From assembly GCF_022539315.1 (NCBI RefSeq), contig NC_066314.1:63225543-63289542 (forward strand): a DNA stretch of 64,000 nt, in the 5' to 3' direction. This stretch comes from Serinus canaria. Its lineage: Eukaryota > Chordata > Aves > Passeriformes > Fringillidae. Both the position numbers and the translations under genes were made by a program. Below are positions 12,070 through 25,296 of the stretch, in pieces. A model generated the notes under the pieces. That model was not told where the DNA came from. It worked only from the letters and a program-made list of their open reading frames with translations, and ran no database searches. How positions within the stretch are numbered: the first letter of the stretch is position 1; each line of letters begins with the position of its first letter.

Positions 12070-14048
12070 TTACATATTGGATATACAGCTCACCTCTTTC
12101 ACCAATCCTTATGGGTGATTTTATCTTCCCAGATATCAACTGGGAATATCATACAGAGGACTCAGGTCCAGGAGATCTCTGAGCGTGTTGAAGAGAACTT
12201 CCTGGCACAGGTGGTCGACCAGGAAAGGTGTCCTCCTAGATTTGTTGTTTATGAGGGACTTGTGGGCATAGTGATGGCTGGTGGTTGTGTCTTGGTCACA
12301 ATGACCTTGAAGGAGCCAAGTTTCAAAAGCTGGTGATAGAAGAGAAGCTGTCAGCAAAATTTGGATCCTGGATGTGTGGAGAGCAGTAGAGGCTGGTTAG
12401 TAAAGTCTCTTGGGAATCTGCTCTTGGAGGTATGGGGGACTCTGAATGCTGGTCACCTTCTCAAGGCCATCTCCTAAGAGCACAGGAACAGGCAATTCCA
12501 AAGGGTTGGAAGTCAAGCAAAGCTGGCCAGAAGACCATCTTGGCTGAGCAGGGATCTTGTAGAACTTAGGAAGGAAAGGGGAGCATGTGGGGGGCAAGGT
12601 GACAGGGGAGGAGATTCTGTCCCCAAGGTAGGGAGAAAATTAGTGCAGCCAAAGCTCAATTGAAGTTCGAGCAGGGCCAGCACCGGGAAGGACAAGAAAA
12701 GGGACTTTTACAAATATGTTAATAGCAAAAGGGGAATCAGAAATAGCATTGGGCCATGGCTTCACGAGACTGGTCACCCCAAAACAGCCACGTAAACAAA
12801 GCAGACATTTAAAGTCCTCTTCACTTCTGCCTTCAACAATGATGGGCCCTGGGAAGTCTGGAGTTCCATTGGAAAACCATGACTGGCGGGGGGATGATAA
12901 AATCTCAGTCTACCCTGAGTTTGTTTGAGGCTTACTGCTACAGCTGGATGTACATAAATCATGGGGCTTGGTGGGATTTATCCCAGGATACTGAAAGACC
13001 TGGCAGATGTCATTGTGGGACCTCACTCAATGTTTTTTTTCAGTGGTCTTGAGAGTCTGGAGAGGTCCCACTAAACTGAAAGCTGGCAAATATTGTCCCA
13101 GTTTTCAAGGACAAGTAGGAAGTCCCAGGTGATTTCAGACCTGTCAGTCTCATTGCAGTGCCTGGTAAAATTATGGAGAAAGTTTTTTTGGGAGGTATTG
13201 AAAAACACTCAGAAGAAAACACAGTCATTGGTTACAGCCAGCACAAGTTCATATGGGGGGGGGGGGAAGTCCTGCTTAAACAACTCAAATTTATCCATAG
13301 TTGACTAAGGAAAGTCAGAAAATGTGGATTTTTTTGGATTTCAGCAAAGCTTTTGATCCTGTCTGTCACTGAATCCTTCTGGATAAATGCTCCAGCACAC
13401 AGCCCAACAAGCCCATGGTACCCTGGATGAGCAGTTGGCTCAAAGAGTTGCAGTAAGCAGGGTCACACCAGCCTGGCACTCAGTCACTGGGGACTCCAGG
13501 GCTCAACTTTACAGCCATCATGTTTTTTAAGTGATCTTGACTGAGAAATCAAATGCAAATTAATTTAGTTTGACAGCTGTACAAGACTGGGCAGAGCTGT
13601 GAGCTCCCCCAGGTTACAGAGGCCTCACAGAGAGATCTGGATAGACCAGAGAGTTGGGTGATCACCACCTGTATGGAAATGCACAAAAGCAAGAGCTTTA
13701 CTCTCCCTCTGAGATGAGCCTGTCTGGTTATACATACAAGCTGTGGGACAAGAGGCTGGAGAGCAGCTCTGCACAGAGAGATCTGAGGGTTTTGGTGCAA
13801 GTTCAATGTCAGTCACCAGTGTGCCTTGGCAGCCAGAGGGGTCATCTGTGTCCTGGGGTGCACAGGGATGGAGGGAGGGGATTGCCCCACCCTGCTCTGC
13901 ACTGGTGCAGCCCCACCTCGAGTCCTGGGGGCAGTTTTGGTGTCTCAATAGAAGAAGGACATCAGAACATGAGAGTGTGTCCAGAGGAGGGCAGCCCAGG
14001 TGGGGAAAGGCCTGGAGGGCAAGGAAGTGTCAAAACAAAAGAAGAATA
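12070..14048 (+). mobile_element. CR1-type LINE, 5'-truncated and decayed
   Basis: The + strand carries broken remains of a CR1 ORF2. Around 12108-12330 it resembles the endonuclease/RT junction, with a Pro-Asp-Ile-Asn-Trp-like segment and a Glu-Gly-Leu-Val-Gly motif, here read as EGLVGIVMAGG. Around 13130-13370 it shows reverse-transcriptase features: a 'SL.SVPGKIMEK' stretch, a 'GKSCL' stretch and 'DFSKAFD' (13337-13357). Around 13730-14040 are typical CR1 3'-region sequences. Multiple frameshifts and stops (a stop follows the SKAFD segment within a few codons), an 11-G run at about 13256-13266 and a missing RT core (no Tyr-Ala-Asp-Asp seen) show it is inactive. Its 5' end is approximate and lies just beyond the LTR element's target duplication. 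Confidence 0.85.
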
Positions 14049-14321
14049 ATGTTGTGGTTTTCCTTATGATATACTGATGGAATGGAGCTTAAACTGTCTG
14101 TTTATTCATGCAAATCACATTCAGGAACTGATTATCTGTTCCTTTTATTTACTGCCTGGCATATGCAGACAAAAAGTCGACAGATTAGGCTAAATCATTT
14201 TTATTGCATCATCTATCTCAACAAGCTCATTTGTTTTAGTCCTATGAATAAATTAGATGTGCAAACTGTACTCATAATGAAAATGCCCAACTCTGATCTC
14301 TTCTCCTTTTCACTCTGTTAG

Positions 14322-14448
14322 GAGATAGTTCTGGTGGTGTTTTTTGGTGCTGAGTACCTGGTCCGGCTGTGGTCTGCAGGCTGCAGGAGTAAATATGTCG
14401 GCTTCCAGGGAAGGATCCGGTTTGCCAGGAAGCCAATATCCATCATTG
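14322..14448 (+). CDS. KCNQ1: KCNQ1 exon 3: S2 helix, S2-S3 loop, start of S3
   Basis: This exon encodes 42 codons plus the first base of Asp202 (human numbering 160-202). It starts [12 protein letters not shown] and contains [10 protein letters not shown] and [10 protein letters not shown], all diagnostic of Kv7.1 rather than Kv7.2-7.5. Visible voltage-sensor residues are Glu160 (E1), Phe167 (charge-transfer centre) and Glu170 (E2). Human Thr169 is Ala here, and the loop reads GFQGRI instead of GLWGRL. Acceptor TTAG lies at 14318-14321 and donor GTAAGT at 14449. The length of 127 bp equals the human exon. The protein is the pore subunit of the plasma-membrane delayed rectifier, which with KCNE subunits gives the slow cardiac current IKs and epithelial potassium recycling. 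Confidence 0.97.
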
Positions 14449-14463
14449 GTAAGTTTTAAACTC

Positions 14464-14550
14464 TTTTGCAGCTCTCCTGCTTGTTGGAGAGCTGCAAAAT
14501 TTATTTATTATTATTTAATAATAAATAAATATTATTTAATAATAAATAAA
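14464..14550. repeat. Two stacked inverted repeats plus a 21-bp-period direct repeat
   Basis: The first inverted repeat has perfect 14-bp arms, 14464-14477 (TTTTGCAGCTCTCC) and 14486-14499, with an 8-nt loop. The second has AT-only arms of 15 bp, 14499-14513 and 14516-14530, with a 2-nt loop, so the two share base 14499. A 20-bp block at 14510-14529 is then repeated exactly at 14531-14550. The structure starts 15 nt downstream of the exon 3 donor. Confidence 0.9.
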
Positions 14551-16161
14551 AATGTCCACTTCTGCAGAGGCCTTGTTGCAGTTCTGAGCTATGTCTACCC
14601 CTCAAGCATTTATCTGCTTTGTGATCTTTCTTTTGGTTTGCTAGAACACTTAAAATACATCTAAGGCAGACATCAACCTTAGAAAGGCAGGACTGTAAAG
14701 TGAAGAAATGAATAAACCTTGGGTAATTGCAGGAAATTGACAAGATTTTGAACACAAAATCCTTCCTTGGGTACAAACAAATTCTTCATCTTCTTCTAGA
14801 GCTGGTCTGTTTCTGTGATGTAACCCTGAGGAATCGTTTTTACTCCTCATTGTGTTCTTGATTTCTCTCTCAATTAATAAGTGCTTCTTAGGTTGGTGTA
14901 TTAGAGAAAGTGATAGTCTCATTGAACTGTGATTTCAAGGGGTTCTCTCTGCTGGTATTTTGGTACTACCACAGCAAATATTCATGTTTGTATTGGAACC
15001 CCTGGAGAAGACACAATGGGTTTTGTTAAGAAAAGGTAAGAATGGCTATAGCTGGTTGTGGACTCAGTGTCAGTACTTCATTTAACCTTTGAAATTCCCC
15101 TAAGGATATAATGCATTGGAAATCAAGATTTTCTTTTCCACATCAAATGCAGATGGGACAATGTCTGCACTGACAGAACAAGGTAAACTTGGGTAATACC
15201 TTTGATGGGAATGATTGAATCCTACTGACTCATCCTATTATTTTCAAATCAACATGAATAAAATACAAACATTGGAAAAAGAAATTAAAGGATTAGAACC
15301 AAAGGTAAAACATGATGATATTCATTTTATTTCTTCATTAATACAAAAGTATTTTAAATTTAGAAAAAGAATCCACTAAAATTTCTTTTGACAGCAGGGA
15401 TATTTCTTCTATGGGATTTTGTTCCCTCTAAAATTTGGGTTAGTTCTTAGCAAGTTCAACATGGAAAATCCCAGACTGAGGCAGAAGGAATGTTCTGGGA
15501 CACACAGGCTCGGTAAAAAGATGGGAGGTGGATTCTGATGCAAAGGTCTGGAAGAGGAACATTTAAAGAGACTGAAAAGCAACGAGGAGCTTGAAGGGAA
15601 ATCAGCAGGGGCTGGAAATATGTGGTATTGAAAAGTGTCAGAGAAAGGGCAGGATATGCTGAAGATCTAGGCTGTAAAATAAGGCTGTTTGGAGCAGTAA
15701 ATGGGGATTAATAAGGGAAATCTAAGCACTGGAAACTGGGATGAAAACTAGGAACAGAGGAGAAGCAGAAATAGAAGAACAGGTTTGGAGAAAAAGAAAT
15801 ATCTATACCAGGAAGAACACTCAGAAAAGACGAAAGTGCAAACGAAAAAATCTCTTTTACTCTCTATGTGGTTGAACTCATTTTCTGAGCATCAGTCTTT
15901 TCCACCTTTAGTGTCTGTCTTCAGATGGAGATGGGTATGCCTGACAGTTTGGTAAAGACATGATGCATCATTTGCTAAAGGGCAGAGATCTATGTTATGA
16001 TGTGAGGGGAAGAAAAACCACCCTAAATCCCAACGTTTACAAATATACGTTCACACACATCCATGATAAAGGAACAGCATAAAAAATTTTGCAGTCAGGC
16101 ATTGAAAAGCTAAGATTAATCCCAAATGGAAGCTCTTTCTGTAGCTTCATCCCTCCCTTTA

Positions 16162-16189
16162 TTAATTTTCATTTTCATTTTCATTTTCA
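16162..16189 (+). repeat. (ATTTTC)n microsatellite
   Basis: About four tandem copies of ATTTTC lie within intron 3. This is simple sequence with no coding content. Confidence 0.85.
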
Positions 16190-17572
16190 ATGTACCATTA
16201 GTGTAGTACAGTACTTAAACTAGCTGTGTGCTTTCCCTTGAGGAGACGTCCAGGTTTTACAGCAAAAATCAGACTGATACTGGAAATTAATTCAACTCAG
16301 AGAGTGAAGGATGCTGTTGGTTATAGGACTTCTGCAGTACTTGTTGCAGCAGCAACATGGTTGTAAATGAGGCAGGAGAATCTTTAAAAGGAGAGAGAAA
16401 AACAAGTTAACTTTGCTGTAGGAAGCTGTTGTTGCTGCTCAGGTTGGATCCCATCCTGCCTCTTGCCCAGGCATCCCATTGAAAGTTGGTTAAATTGGTT
16501 TTCACAAGTGGGCCTCACTTTCTGGATGTCCAAAGGAAGACTTTGAAGTTGGGTTGCAGAGGTTCTGAGCCCTCACAGCAGCAAGTGAAGTCAGCAGAGC
16601 TGGTGTTTTGAAATGCTGTATGGTGCTAAGTGCTCTGAAGAATAAAATGCTGCCTGTGTCAAACTGGCAAAGGAAGGTTTACCAAAAGTTTTTCCTCGTT
16701 CTGCCTCCATTTGCTACCCATTTACAATACTATCTTTTATTTTTTTGGTTAGAATTTAAAAGGGAAGCATTTAGATGCTCTAAAGAGGTTTACCACACAA
16801 ATGCCTGTAAGGAAATTTAAAAATATTCTCAGAATGTTACAGCAAGGTTCAACAATTAAAAATAATTAAAATAATTAATGGACATGCTCACTGAACTGGG
16901 ATGAGGGAAAATAAGGGATGCTGTCACTGTAAACTCAATATATCATTTCCTTTGTTTAAAGCTGGAACTGTGTAAACTGCAGAGTTGTGGAAACAAAACA
17001 AAACAGAAAAAGAACTCTGGAAAAAATTATTTTTTCATACAAATAAAGACATTATCACAAAGTAAACTAACAATTGTGATTTGTTTTAGCCAGCCTTTCT
17101 CCTGACAGTTCCATTAGGTTTGAAAGCTTGGCCTCACAGCTTTTATACAGCTTTCAAATTAAGTGTATGTGTGTATGTATGCATGATCCTTAACTTCATG
17201 GATTTCATCATTGCGTGGTGCAAACCCTTGCATCTCCTCTTGGATCAGAAGCCTTGAGCCAAAATATGGGTTCATTTCTAGGGTGCACGAATGCCTTTGC
17301 ATTTTTTGTGGAAAGCAGCCTAATCCATCAGGTTCTTTGAAAGTTCTGTTACTGAATTCATCCTGGAAGAAGCTGTAGCCACTGGGGTTTTGATGTGAAA
17401 CTATTACATAGACTTAACATGCCCACCAAATTTCAGCTAACAATTTCTTTCTTGACTGCTTTCTTTATTCTGTAATTGTGGTGTTTTTTCAGTGCTGAGA
17501 TTTAAAAAAATCCACAAAAAACCAAATTAATACACTCTTTCTTCTTTTGATTGTTTGTTTGTTTTTTAACAG

Positions 17573-17651
17573 ATCTGATTGTGGTAGTAGCCTCAATTAT
17601 TGTTCTGAGCATAGGATCTAATGGGCAGGTGTTTGCCACCTCTGCAATAAG
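17573..17651 (+). CDS. KCNQ1: KCNQ1 exon 4: S3 helix to start of S4
   Basis: This exon completes Asp202 and encodes 203-227 plus two bases of Arg228. It reads DLIVVVASIIVLSIGSN then GQVFATSAI. Asp202 is the S3 acidic partner of the gating charges, and Arg228 is the first S4 arginine. The S3 end and S3-S4 loop differ from human (IIVLSIGSN versus MVVLCVGSK), conservative for membrane and linker positions. Length of 79 bp equals the human exon. The acceptor is a T-rich tract ending ACAG, and the donor is GTAGGT. Confidence 0.97.
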
Positions 17652-19530
<1,879 letters not shown>

Positions 19531-19658
19531 TAAACATCCCCTAAAATTCATTGGCTTCAGTGAATTCTCTCTGTGGGTTTCAAATAATGGTCTGGTGTCT
19601 TGATTTGGAAGGACAGGTGTCTGCTAAGGAAGGCAGGAGCCTCTCTTGAAATGGAAAA

Positions 19659-20310
19659 TGTAAGCCCCCTCCCTCCAAATTATAATTTTGAAATTAAGAA
19701 ACTCTCAGGCAAAGATACAGGAATAGGCATAAGAGTTCTTTACTAGGAAAAGTAAAAATACAAATGCAATAGTACAAACAAAACAAACAAACAAAAAAAA
19801 AAAAGAAAAACAAACACTGACAGAGTCAGAATAGGCCGTGACACCCTGTGGGTCAGGGTGGTGGCAGCAGTCCCATTAAATGGTGGCTGCAGCCCTCCTG
19901 CAGTGACAGCTGTGGTTCTGTTGAGCAGGGTTCCTGTAGAAGGGTGGGGTTTTCCTCTGAAGGTCCTGTTGGAGTGTACATGGGTTTGGTCTTCCTCTGG
20001 GAATCCAGTGGAGAAGAAAGCTGCTCCTCTGTGAATCCAGTGGGACAAGGCTGCTGTCGTGTTGCAAATGTCAGACTATATCCAGGTAGGAATGCTTGGC
20101 TCTTCCCCCTGGGCAGAGCATCTCCCAATGGGATGATGTAATTTTATCAGTTATGCAGTGAGACTCAGTGGCCCATTAACAGAAGATACTTCCCAGAAGG
20201 AGGATTGGTTTCTGGAAGAGATAAGGAAAACTGCCCAATTAACAGAAGATAACTGCCCCACCTCTAACAGATGGCAAATAGAATACACACACATCCTACA
20301 ACCCAGGACA
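19659..20310 (-). repeat. Solo-LTR-like element, probable minus orientation
   Basis: On the + strand the block starts TGTAAGCCCC and ends CCCAGGACA, giving TG...CA ends in either reading. On the minus strand it starts TGTCCTGGG, a start common in passerine LTRs. It has internal sub-repeats: TTAACAGAAGATA occurs twice (about 20178 and 20239), and AATCCAGTGG occurs twice (about 20004 and 20034). I could not find a target duplication, so the ends and class are uncertain. Chance ORFs on both strands come from the sub-repeats. Confidence 0.55.
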
Positions 20311-21812
20311 GCTGGTTTAAATGAAATGTTACATTGCAAGAGAAAAAAATACTTTAAAAGTCCATCGTGTGTTTCTTCCTCCTTTTAAAATAGGAAGCTA
20401 TTTTTGCTATTCAGTGGCTAACAGGGTATAAACAAAAGTGTTTGGGTTTATTAATTAACTGTTGTACTCTTTGATGTTATCCCTCAGTGCAATTTCTTAA
20501 ATGCAGTTTTGTGGGCTGCCTTTCATATTGCAAGTACTCGCCACTATTTCTGCAGAAGATGTATTCCTCGCTTGGTTTTCCTGGAGAAAACCAAACACTG
20601 GTGGGAAAGCCTTGCTAGAAGAAGTCAACTATTTAAATATTTCTGTTGTGTTCACCTTAAATGCAAAGTTTTTCAATTTATTCTGTAAAAAAAAAAAAAA
20701 AAGAATTAGGATGCTGTGTAAGAGAAGTTACTTTATCAAGGGTGTGGTCACGGAGGCAAACTTGGCTATAAATTGGTGCATGTCTGTTAAAGCTTTGAAA
20801 TCATTTTTCTGTCTGAAAGCTCGTTAAGCGGGAAGAGTTTAAAAGTTTTTCTACAGATTTAAAAATATTTTTAACTGAAGGCTTCTTTGTGAGTCTCCAT
20901 GGAATCTCTTTATGATTAGCTTTATTAATATAATGGAAAATTATATCATAAGCCTTGAAGTCTTGCATCTCATGCCACTCTGTGGAGGGCTAATACTCTG
21001 CTATTAATCTCCACATCCCACTTGTTAGGGTGGTTAACTTGTTTTTATGAGTGTAGATTTGTTCTCCACATACTGACAAACAGTTACAAATTTCCATGAA
21101 GACATTTTTAAATTTTCTATTTGGAAAACTTTTTCTGGGACAGAGAATGTGCTGCACTTAATCCAAGCCAATAATTTAATACTAAAAGTAAATTTTCTTC
21201 CTTTTATTTTTTTCCCCCAGTACAGTAGGAACTTTCATGTCACGATGGCTGTGCAGAAGTGATGCACACCAAAGTGCTGTGGGATAAAGCCTCCTTTATA
21301 CTGTACAACAGGATGACTTTTAATGCTCCAAGTCTGTGTGGTCTTCATTTATTATGCTTGCATTGCCTGGGTATCTTGCTAGGGCAGAGCTGATATCCAA
21401 ATAACTTGATATCCAAAAAAATGTTTGGGAACATTTTTTTCCTGTGGGTGTTCAGAGTTTTATTCAGGAATCAGGAAATACTCTCTCCAAAACACAACAC
21501 TTAAATCTTATGTGTCACAAGCATAAGTTCAATGGTTTTAAAGGGAAGAAAAAAAATCTTGGAAAATAAATTTATGAGTAAACGCACCTGAAGTTCTGCT
21601 TATCCAAAGAAGTGATTATGGTGATAAATAAAACTCCACAGATCTGTAGTACTTATCCAAGCAGATCACCCGCTAGCACATTAAGAAAAAAGTACCAAGC
21701 ACACAGTTCTGTATTGACATTGGACAAGTGTAGCTGAAACTCTAACACGGTACCAAACAGAAGGAAAAATGGAACCTTTATTTCTGTCCAGCCTCTGAAA
21801 GAAATTTTTGTT

Positions 21813-21834
21813 TAAAAAAAAAAAAAAAAAAAAA
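21813..21834 (+). repeat. Poly(A) tract, about 22 bp
   Basis: An uninterrupted A run is followed by A-rich CAACAAAACC sequence. It could be the tail of an old retrotransposed copy, but I recognise no body upstream. Confidence 0.8.
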
Positions 21835-23780
21835 ACAACAAAACCAAAACAAAAACACTTCAGCTGCTTTTTCTTCACAGGCAGAGTACAAAGTCCTCAT
21901 CTATTTTTGGGGTTTTTTTTGACTCTTTCAGAAAACATGGGCCCCTAAACCCTTAAGCAGTGTGAGAAAATAATTCACATATTGGTGCCCTGTGAAAATA
22001 GCAAGCACTTGTACCTCCCTGGGCCCTGAAGAGCTTAGTAAGGTTGTCACCAATGATTTCCATGTGTTTTGGAATTTTACATACAGCTCAATTAGTTCGC
22101 TCAGGCCCACTTTGGCTAGGATGCTCTTCTGTTTTCAGCAGGTTGAGCTTATATACCAGCTTTTTGTGCCAAAGGCAACAAAACGTGAGTCAATATCACA
22201 TGTGGTGGTGGAAAGCCATGGAGAAATCCTGCAGCTTGCTGAAAAGCCAAGTTAGCCACTCAAGCTCCAGCCTGTGAGCCTCTAGGTTGGTTTCACTCCT
22301 TCCTCACCTTGCTTTGTGAGGTCTTCCTCTGCTGTTAGGACAGGAGGGATTCTCATTTTTTTTTTCCCAAGTGTTGAACTTTGAATTGTGTGGTCCTTAT
22401 TTTAACTGAAAACGGAGATATAGCTGAATTTTAAAAATGTGCTGACTCAACTCTCTCAGTATTCAAATTTGCCTTTGTGCCTTTCTTGTTCTTACTGTTT
22501 CCTGCGTGTGTGAATCTGAAAGTCCCTGCTGCAAAGAGCCATTTGTTTTAGGCAGCACTCTTTATTCCTAACCTCTTAGCTAATAAAACCCACATAAATA
22601 TGTAGTTTTAAGGCCTGATGCCTGCAGAATACCCTTTGTTTTGTGATCATGTCTCATGAAGCATGTATTACTTTAAAAGCTTCTGACTCTCCCTTAAATG
22701 AAGTATGCATGACATTGCTGCCATTGTTCTTAATAATTAAAGTCTCTCTCTATACACATGGAACATGGATTGGTGACATTTAGAGTAAGTCCAAGGCAGT
22801 TGTATTTTCATCTGGCCTGTATTTAAAAAAGAATTCTGTCTTCAGATGAATAGTACTGGAGCTGAGAGGTGCCAGCGGTGAAATAAACTCAGTAGTTCTG
22901 TTGATATTTTAGCCACTTTGAAAGGATTTTGTAAGACTCTGCTGTTTTCCTGCCTGCTTCCCAAAAAGCCAGCACTTAAACCAGAATTATTCCAATTATC
23001 ATCTACAGTCAATTGTGTATGTTAACAGAAGGAGCTTTAAAAAGCAAGTCATATCTACAAGTACACAGTGCTCCATTATCATGAGATAAAGGTGAGAAAA
23101 AAAAGGTGACCAGCAGAGAAACTACTGAAACCTCAGGGTTTATTTCCTTTTTCAGCTGCCTTGTTTAGCAAACAGGCCTGCAAAAAGTTAAGGCTTAAAT
23201 TAAAAGACTTGGCCATGAGCAAGACAAAATACTATCAAAATTCCTTATTTAGGTCATCATTAAATGATTAGAGGAAAAGCACCTATTTTTCTTTGTGCCA
23301 AGACTACTTAAAGGTTTCCTGAACCCAGATTTTAATTAGTGCTGTAGGAGAAGGAAGAATATTTATATTTCCTGCTGCTGAATGTTGGTACTTGATACAA
23401 GGGCTACCTTTGCCCAGAAAGCTCTTACAGGGAAATGAAAAAAAAGAAAGAAAAAAGAAAATCTGAGGGAAGTTTGATGATAAAATGGAACCTTCCCTTA
23501 CAAACAGTTTAAGAAACATGGGTAGAATATTACAAAAAACCTGTGAAAACCTGACATACTTTAAAAGTAGGGGCAATCCTTCCTAGTCAGGTTTTAATTT
23601 TAAATGTATGATATGGCAGTATTTTAATTCCCTTATTGGCTGGGACCCAAGGAGAGAGAAATGACTGCCAAGAACTTAAGGTGCCACTGAAGATGTAGCA
23701 CAGCATTGTTTCCTGATAAAGATGGGCAGATTTGTGCAAAGAAAATAAAGGAAATATGCATGTAATCTTTATGTAATTAT

Positions 23781-23844
23781 AATGAGCTGTTTCCAATCCA
23801 ATGAGCTGTTTTCCAATCCAATACCTTATAACTAGGTATTGGAT
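23781..23844. repeat. 20-bp tandem duplication followed by inverted repeat
   Basis: AATGAGCTGT(T)TTCCAATCC occurs twice in tandem (23781-23799 and 23800-23819). It is followed by perfect 11-bp inverted arms ATCCAATACCT (23816-23826) and AGGTATTGGAT (23834-23844) with a 7-nt loop. I see no further context. Confidence 0.85.
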
Positions 23845-24560
23845 TTCCCTGAGAGGCAGGTGGGTATCTCATTTTAAAACTGCTTTTAAAAGCTTTATGT
23901 GGTTTTGCATCTGTGACACCACACTTTTTGGCCTGTTTAAGTGCACAAGCACTTTTTTTTTTCCCTGAAAACTGTGAGAATTCTGTATCTAAGTCACAGC
24001 ACAATTCTCCTGCCCAAAAATCTTTAGGGAAAATGGAATATTCACAAGGACTGTAACATGCCCTCACAGAAGTCTGCCCTAGCTTTCTTCTTCAGGACTG
24101 AAAACATGACATCTACCTAGCATATTTTATTTTAATGTGAAACTGTTGAGCATCACTATCCAGTCTCAAGCAGTCTAAATATCAGACACCCAAGTTCACT
24201 GCTCAGGTATGGCCATAATCATGAGACATGGCTGCTGTTTCTCAGTGTACTCTTCAGAAAGAGCATTTCTAAAGCTGCTTTGCTACTTTTAAAATGTTTA
24301 GACAGTTAGTATTTTGAGTAGACAGTTAAATGTAATGATTACCATTCCATAATTAGGAGAGATGTCCCACTTTACATTTAGCTGCCCCAAGGATCAAGCC
24401 CAAAATGATGGATTTTTGAACTATTCAGCCTGGTATGAATAAAATCCAAGTCAATATTTTAGCTGTTTTACTGGAGCCAAATGCCATACCTGTAATATAA
24501 CATGTTAATTTTTCTACTGTGATGCAAAAACCCCACAGATATTTGCAAGGTTTTACAGTG

Positions 24561-24568
<8 letters not shown>

Positions 24569-24602
<34 letters not shown>
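24569..24602 (+). repeat. (TA)n microsatellite near the exon 6 acceptor
   Basis: About 17 TA units follow a short TG run. The tract ends roughly 48 bp before the first base of exon 6, so it lies just upstream of the usual branch-point zone. Confidence 0.9.
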
Positions 24603-24609
<7 letters not shown>

Positions 24610-24649
24610 ATGAAAACCTCATATACTTATTTGTTTTCTGTTTTAATAG

Positions 24650-24790
24650 GAACTCGTAACCACGCTGTACATTGGATTCTTGGGATTAATTTTTTCATCC
24701 TACTTTGTTTATCTTGCTGAGAAGGATGCAGTTGATGAGGATGGAAAGACAGGTTTCTCCAGCTATGCTGATGCCCTTTGGTGGGGTGTG
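24650..24790 (+). CDS. KCNQ1: KCNQ1 exon 6: S5 helix, turret, pore helix start
   Basis: This exon encodes residues 261-307. S5 reads [15 protein letters not shown] then [13 protein letters not shown], differing from human by one conservative change (Ile to Val at 263). The extracellular turret reads [10 protein letters not shown] instead of human NESGRVEFGS, so the Asn289-Glu-Ser N-glycosylation sequon is absent and no other sequon occurs in this exon. The pore helix begins YADALWWGV with Trp304-Trp305. Length of 141 bp equals the human exon. Acceptor is TTTTAATAG, donor GTAAGT. Confidence 0.98.
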
Positions 24791-25296
24791 GTAAGTCCTC
24801 ACCAACAAAATGGGTGTGCAAACAGGGCCCAAGGTTTTCTGTTCAAATTGTGATATTTTCAGAGAAACCTGGCATTTCTTTCTTTGCAGAATGTATTTCT
24901 GTAGGGAAGCTTGACATCCTCTTCAGAGACATACAAGCAAGAATATCAGAATTCCAATTAAATTATTGAGGTATTAACTTTTATTGTGAAAGCAGGTCAG
25001 CAGGTTCTTAGCAGAGGACACCAAATGCTTACAGCTATGAAAAGTAAAATTCATCTCAAAAAGTAAACACATCTCAAAAAAGTAAAAAAACCCTTTAAAA
25101 CCTATATCACTTCCTTTAAGCTCTACTTAGTTATCTCAAAAGGTGCATAACTGAAAAACCTATTCTATATGTGAAAGTTGGGTTAATGACCGTATTTTTT
25201 TAAAATCTTTTTGTGTAAAACTCACTCTCTCAGTAATAATCTGGACCTTGATGCAGGTGATAGGTTCCTGTTTTTTGGTTTTTATCTTTAACTTAA

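Larger units (their letters stand above)
1..14321 (+). other. KCNQ1: KCNQ1 intron 2 (3' part), partial
   Basis: This is the sequence upstream of the first recognised exon. Assigning it to intron 2 follows from the next exon being the counterpart of human exon 3. I looked for exon 2, which should encode the end of S1 with a Thr-Ile-Glu-Gln-Tyr motif, and did not find it. From 1 to 9326 I see no gene, RNA gene or clear mobile element, only AT-rich unique-looking DNA with short chance ORFs. From 9327 to 14048 the intron is filled by an LTR element and a CR1 LINE, listed separately. From 14049 to the acceptor it is unremarkable. Confidence 0.7.
14449..17572 (+). other. KCNQ1: KCNQ1 intron 3
   Basis: This 3.1-kb intron has GT-AG ends. 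Two perfect hairpins lie immediately after the donor (14464-14530). About 15445-15850 is strongly purine-rich on the + strand. A short (ATTTTC)n tract is at 16162-16189. I see no other gene or clear mobile element. Confidence 0.9.

Noticed and set aside
12070..14048. Reverse-transcriptase gene
   Set aside because: CR1 protein motifs are visible, but stops, frameshifts and missing catalytic core show a dead LINE, not a gene.
1..14321. KCNQ1 exon 2
   Set aside because: I searched for the S1 end (TIEQYA) and a matching donor and found nothing. It probably lies upstream of the window.
20501..20827. 108-codon + strand open frame in intron 5
   Set aside because: It crosses a poly(A) run (Lys tract), has no domain, and lies in a KCNQ1 intron without splice or conservation support.
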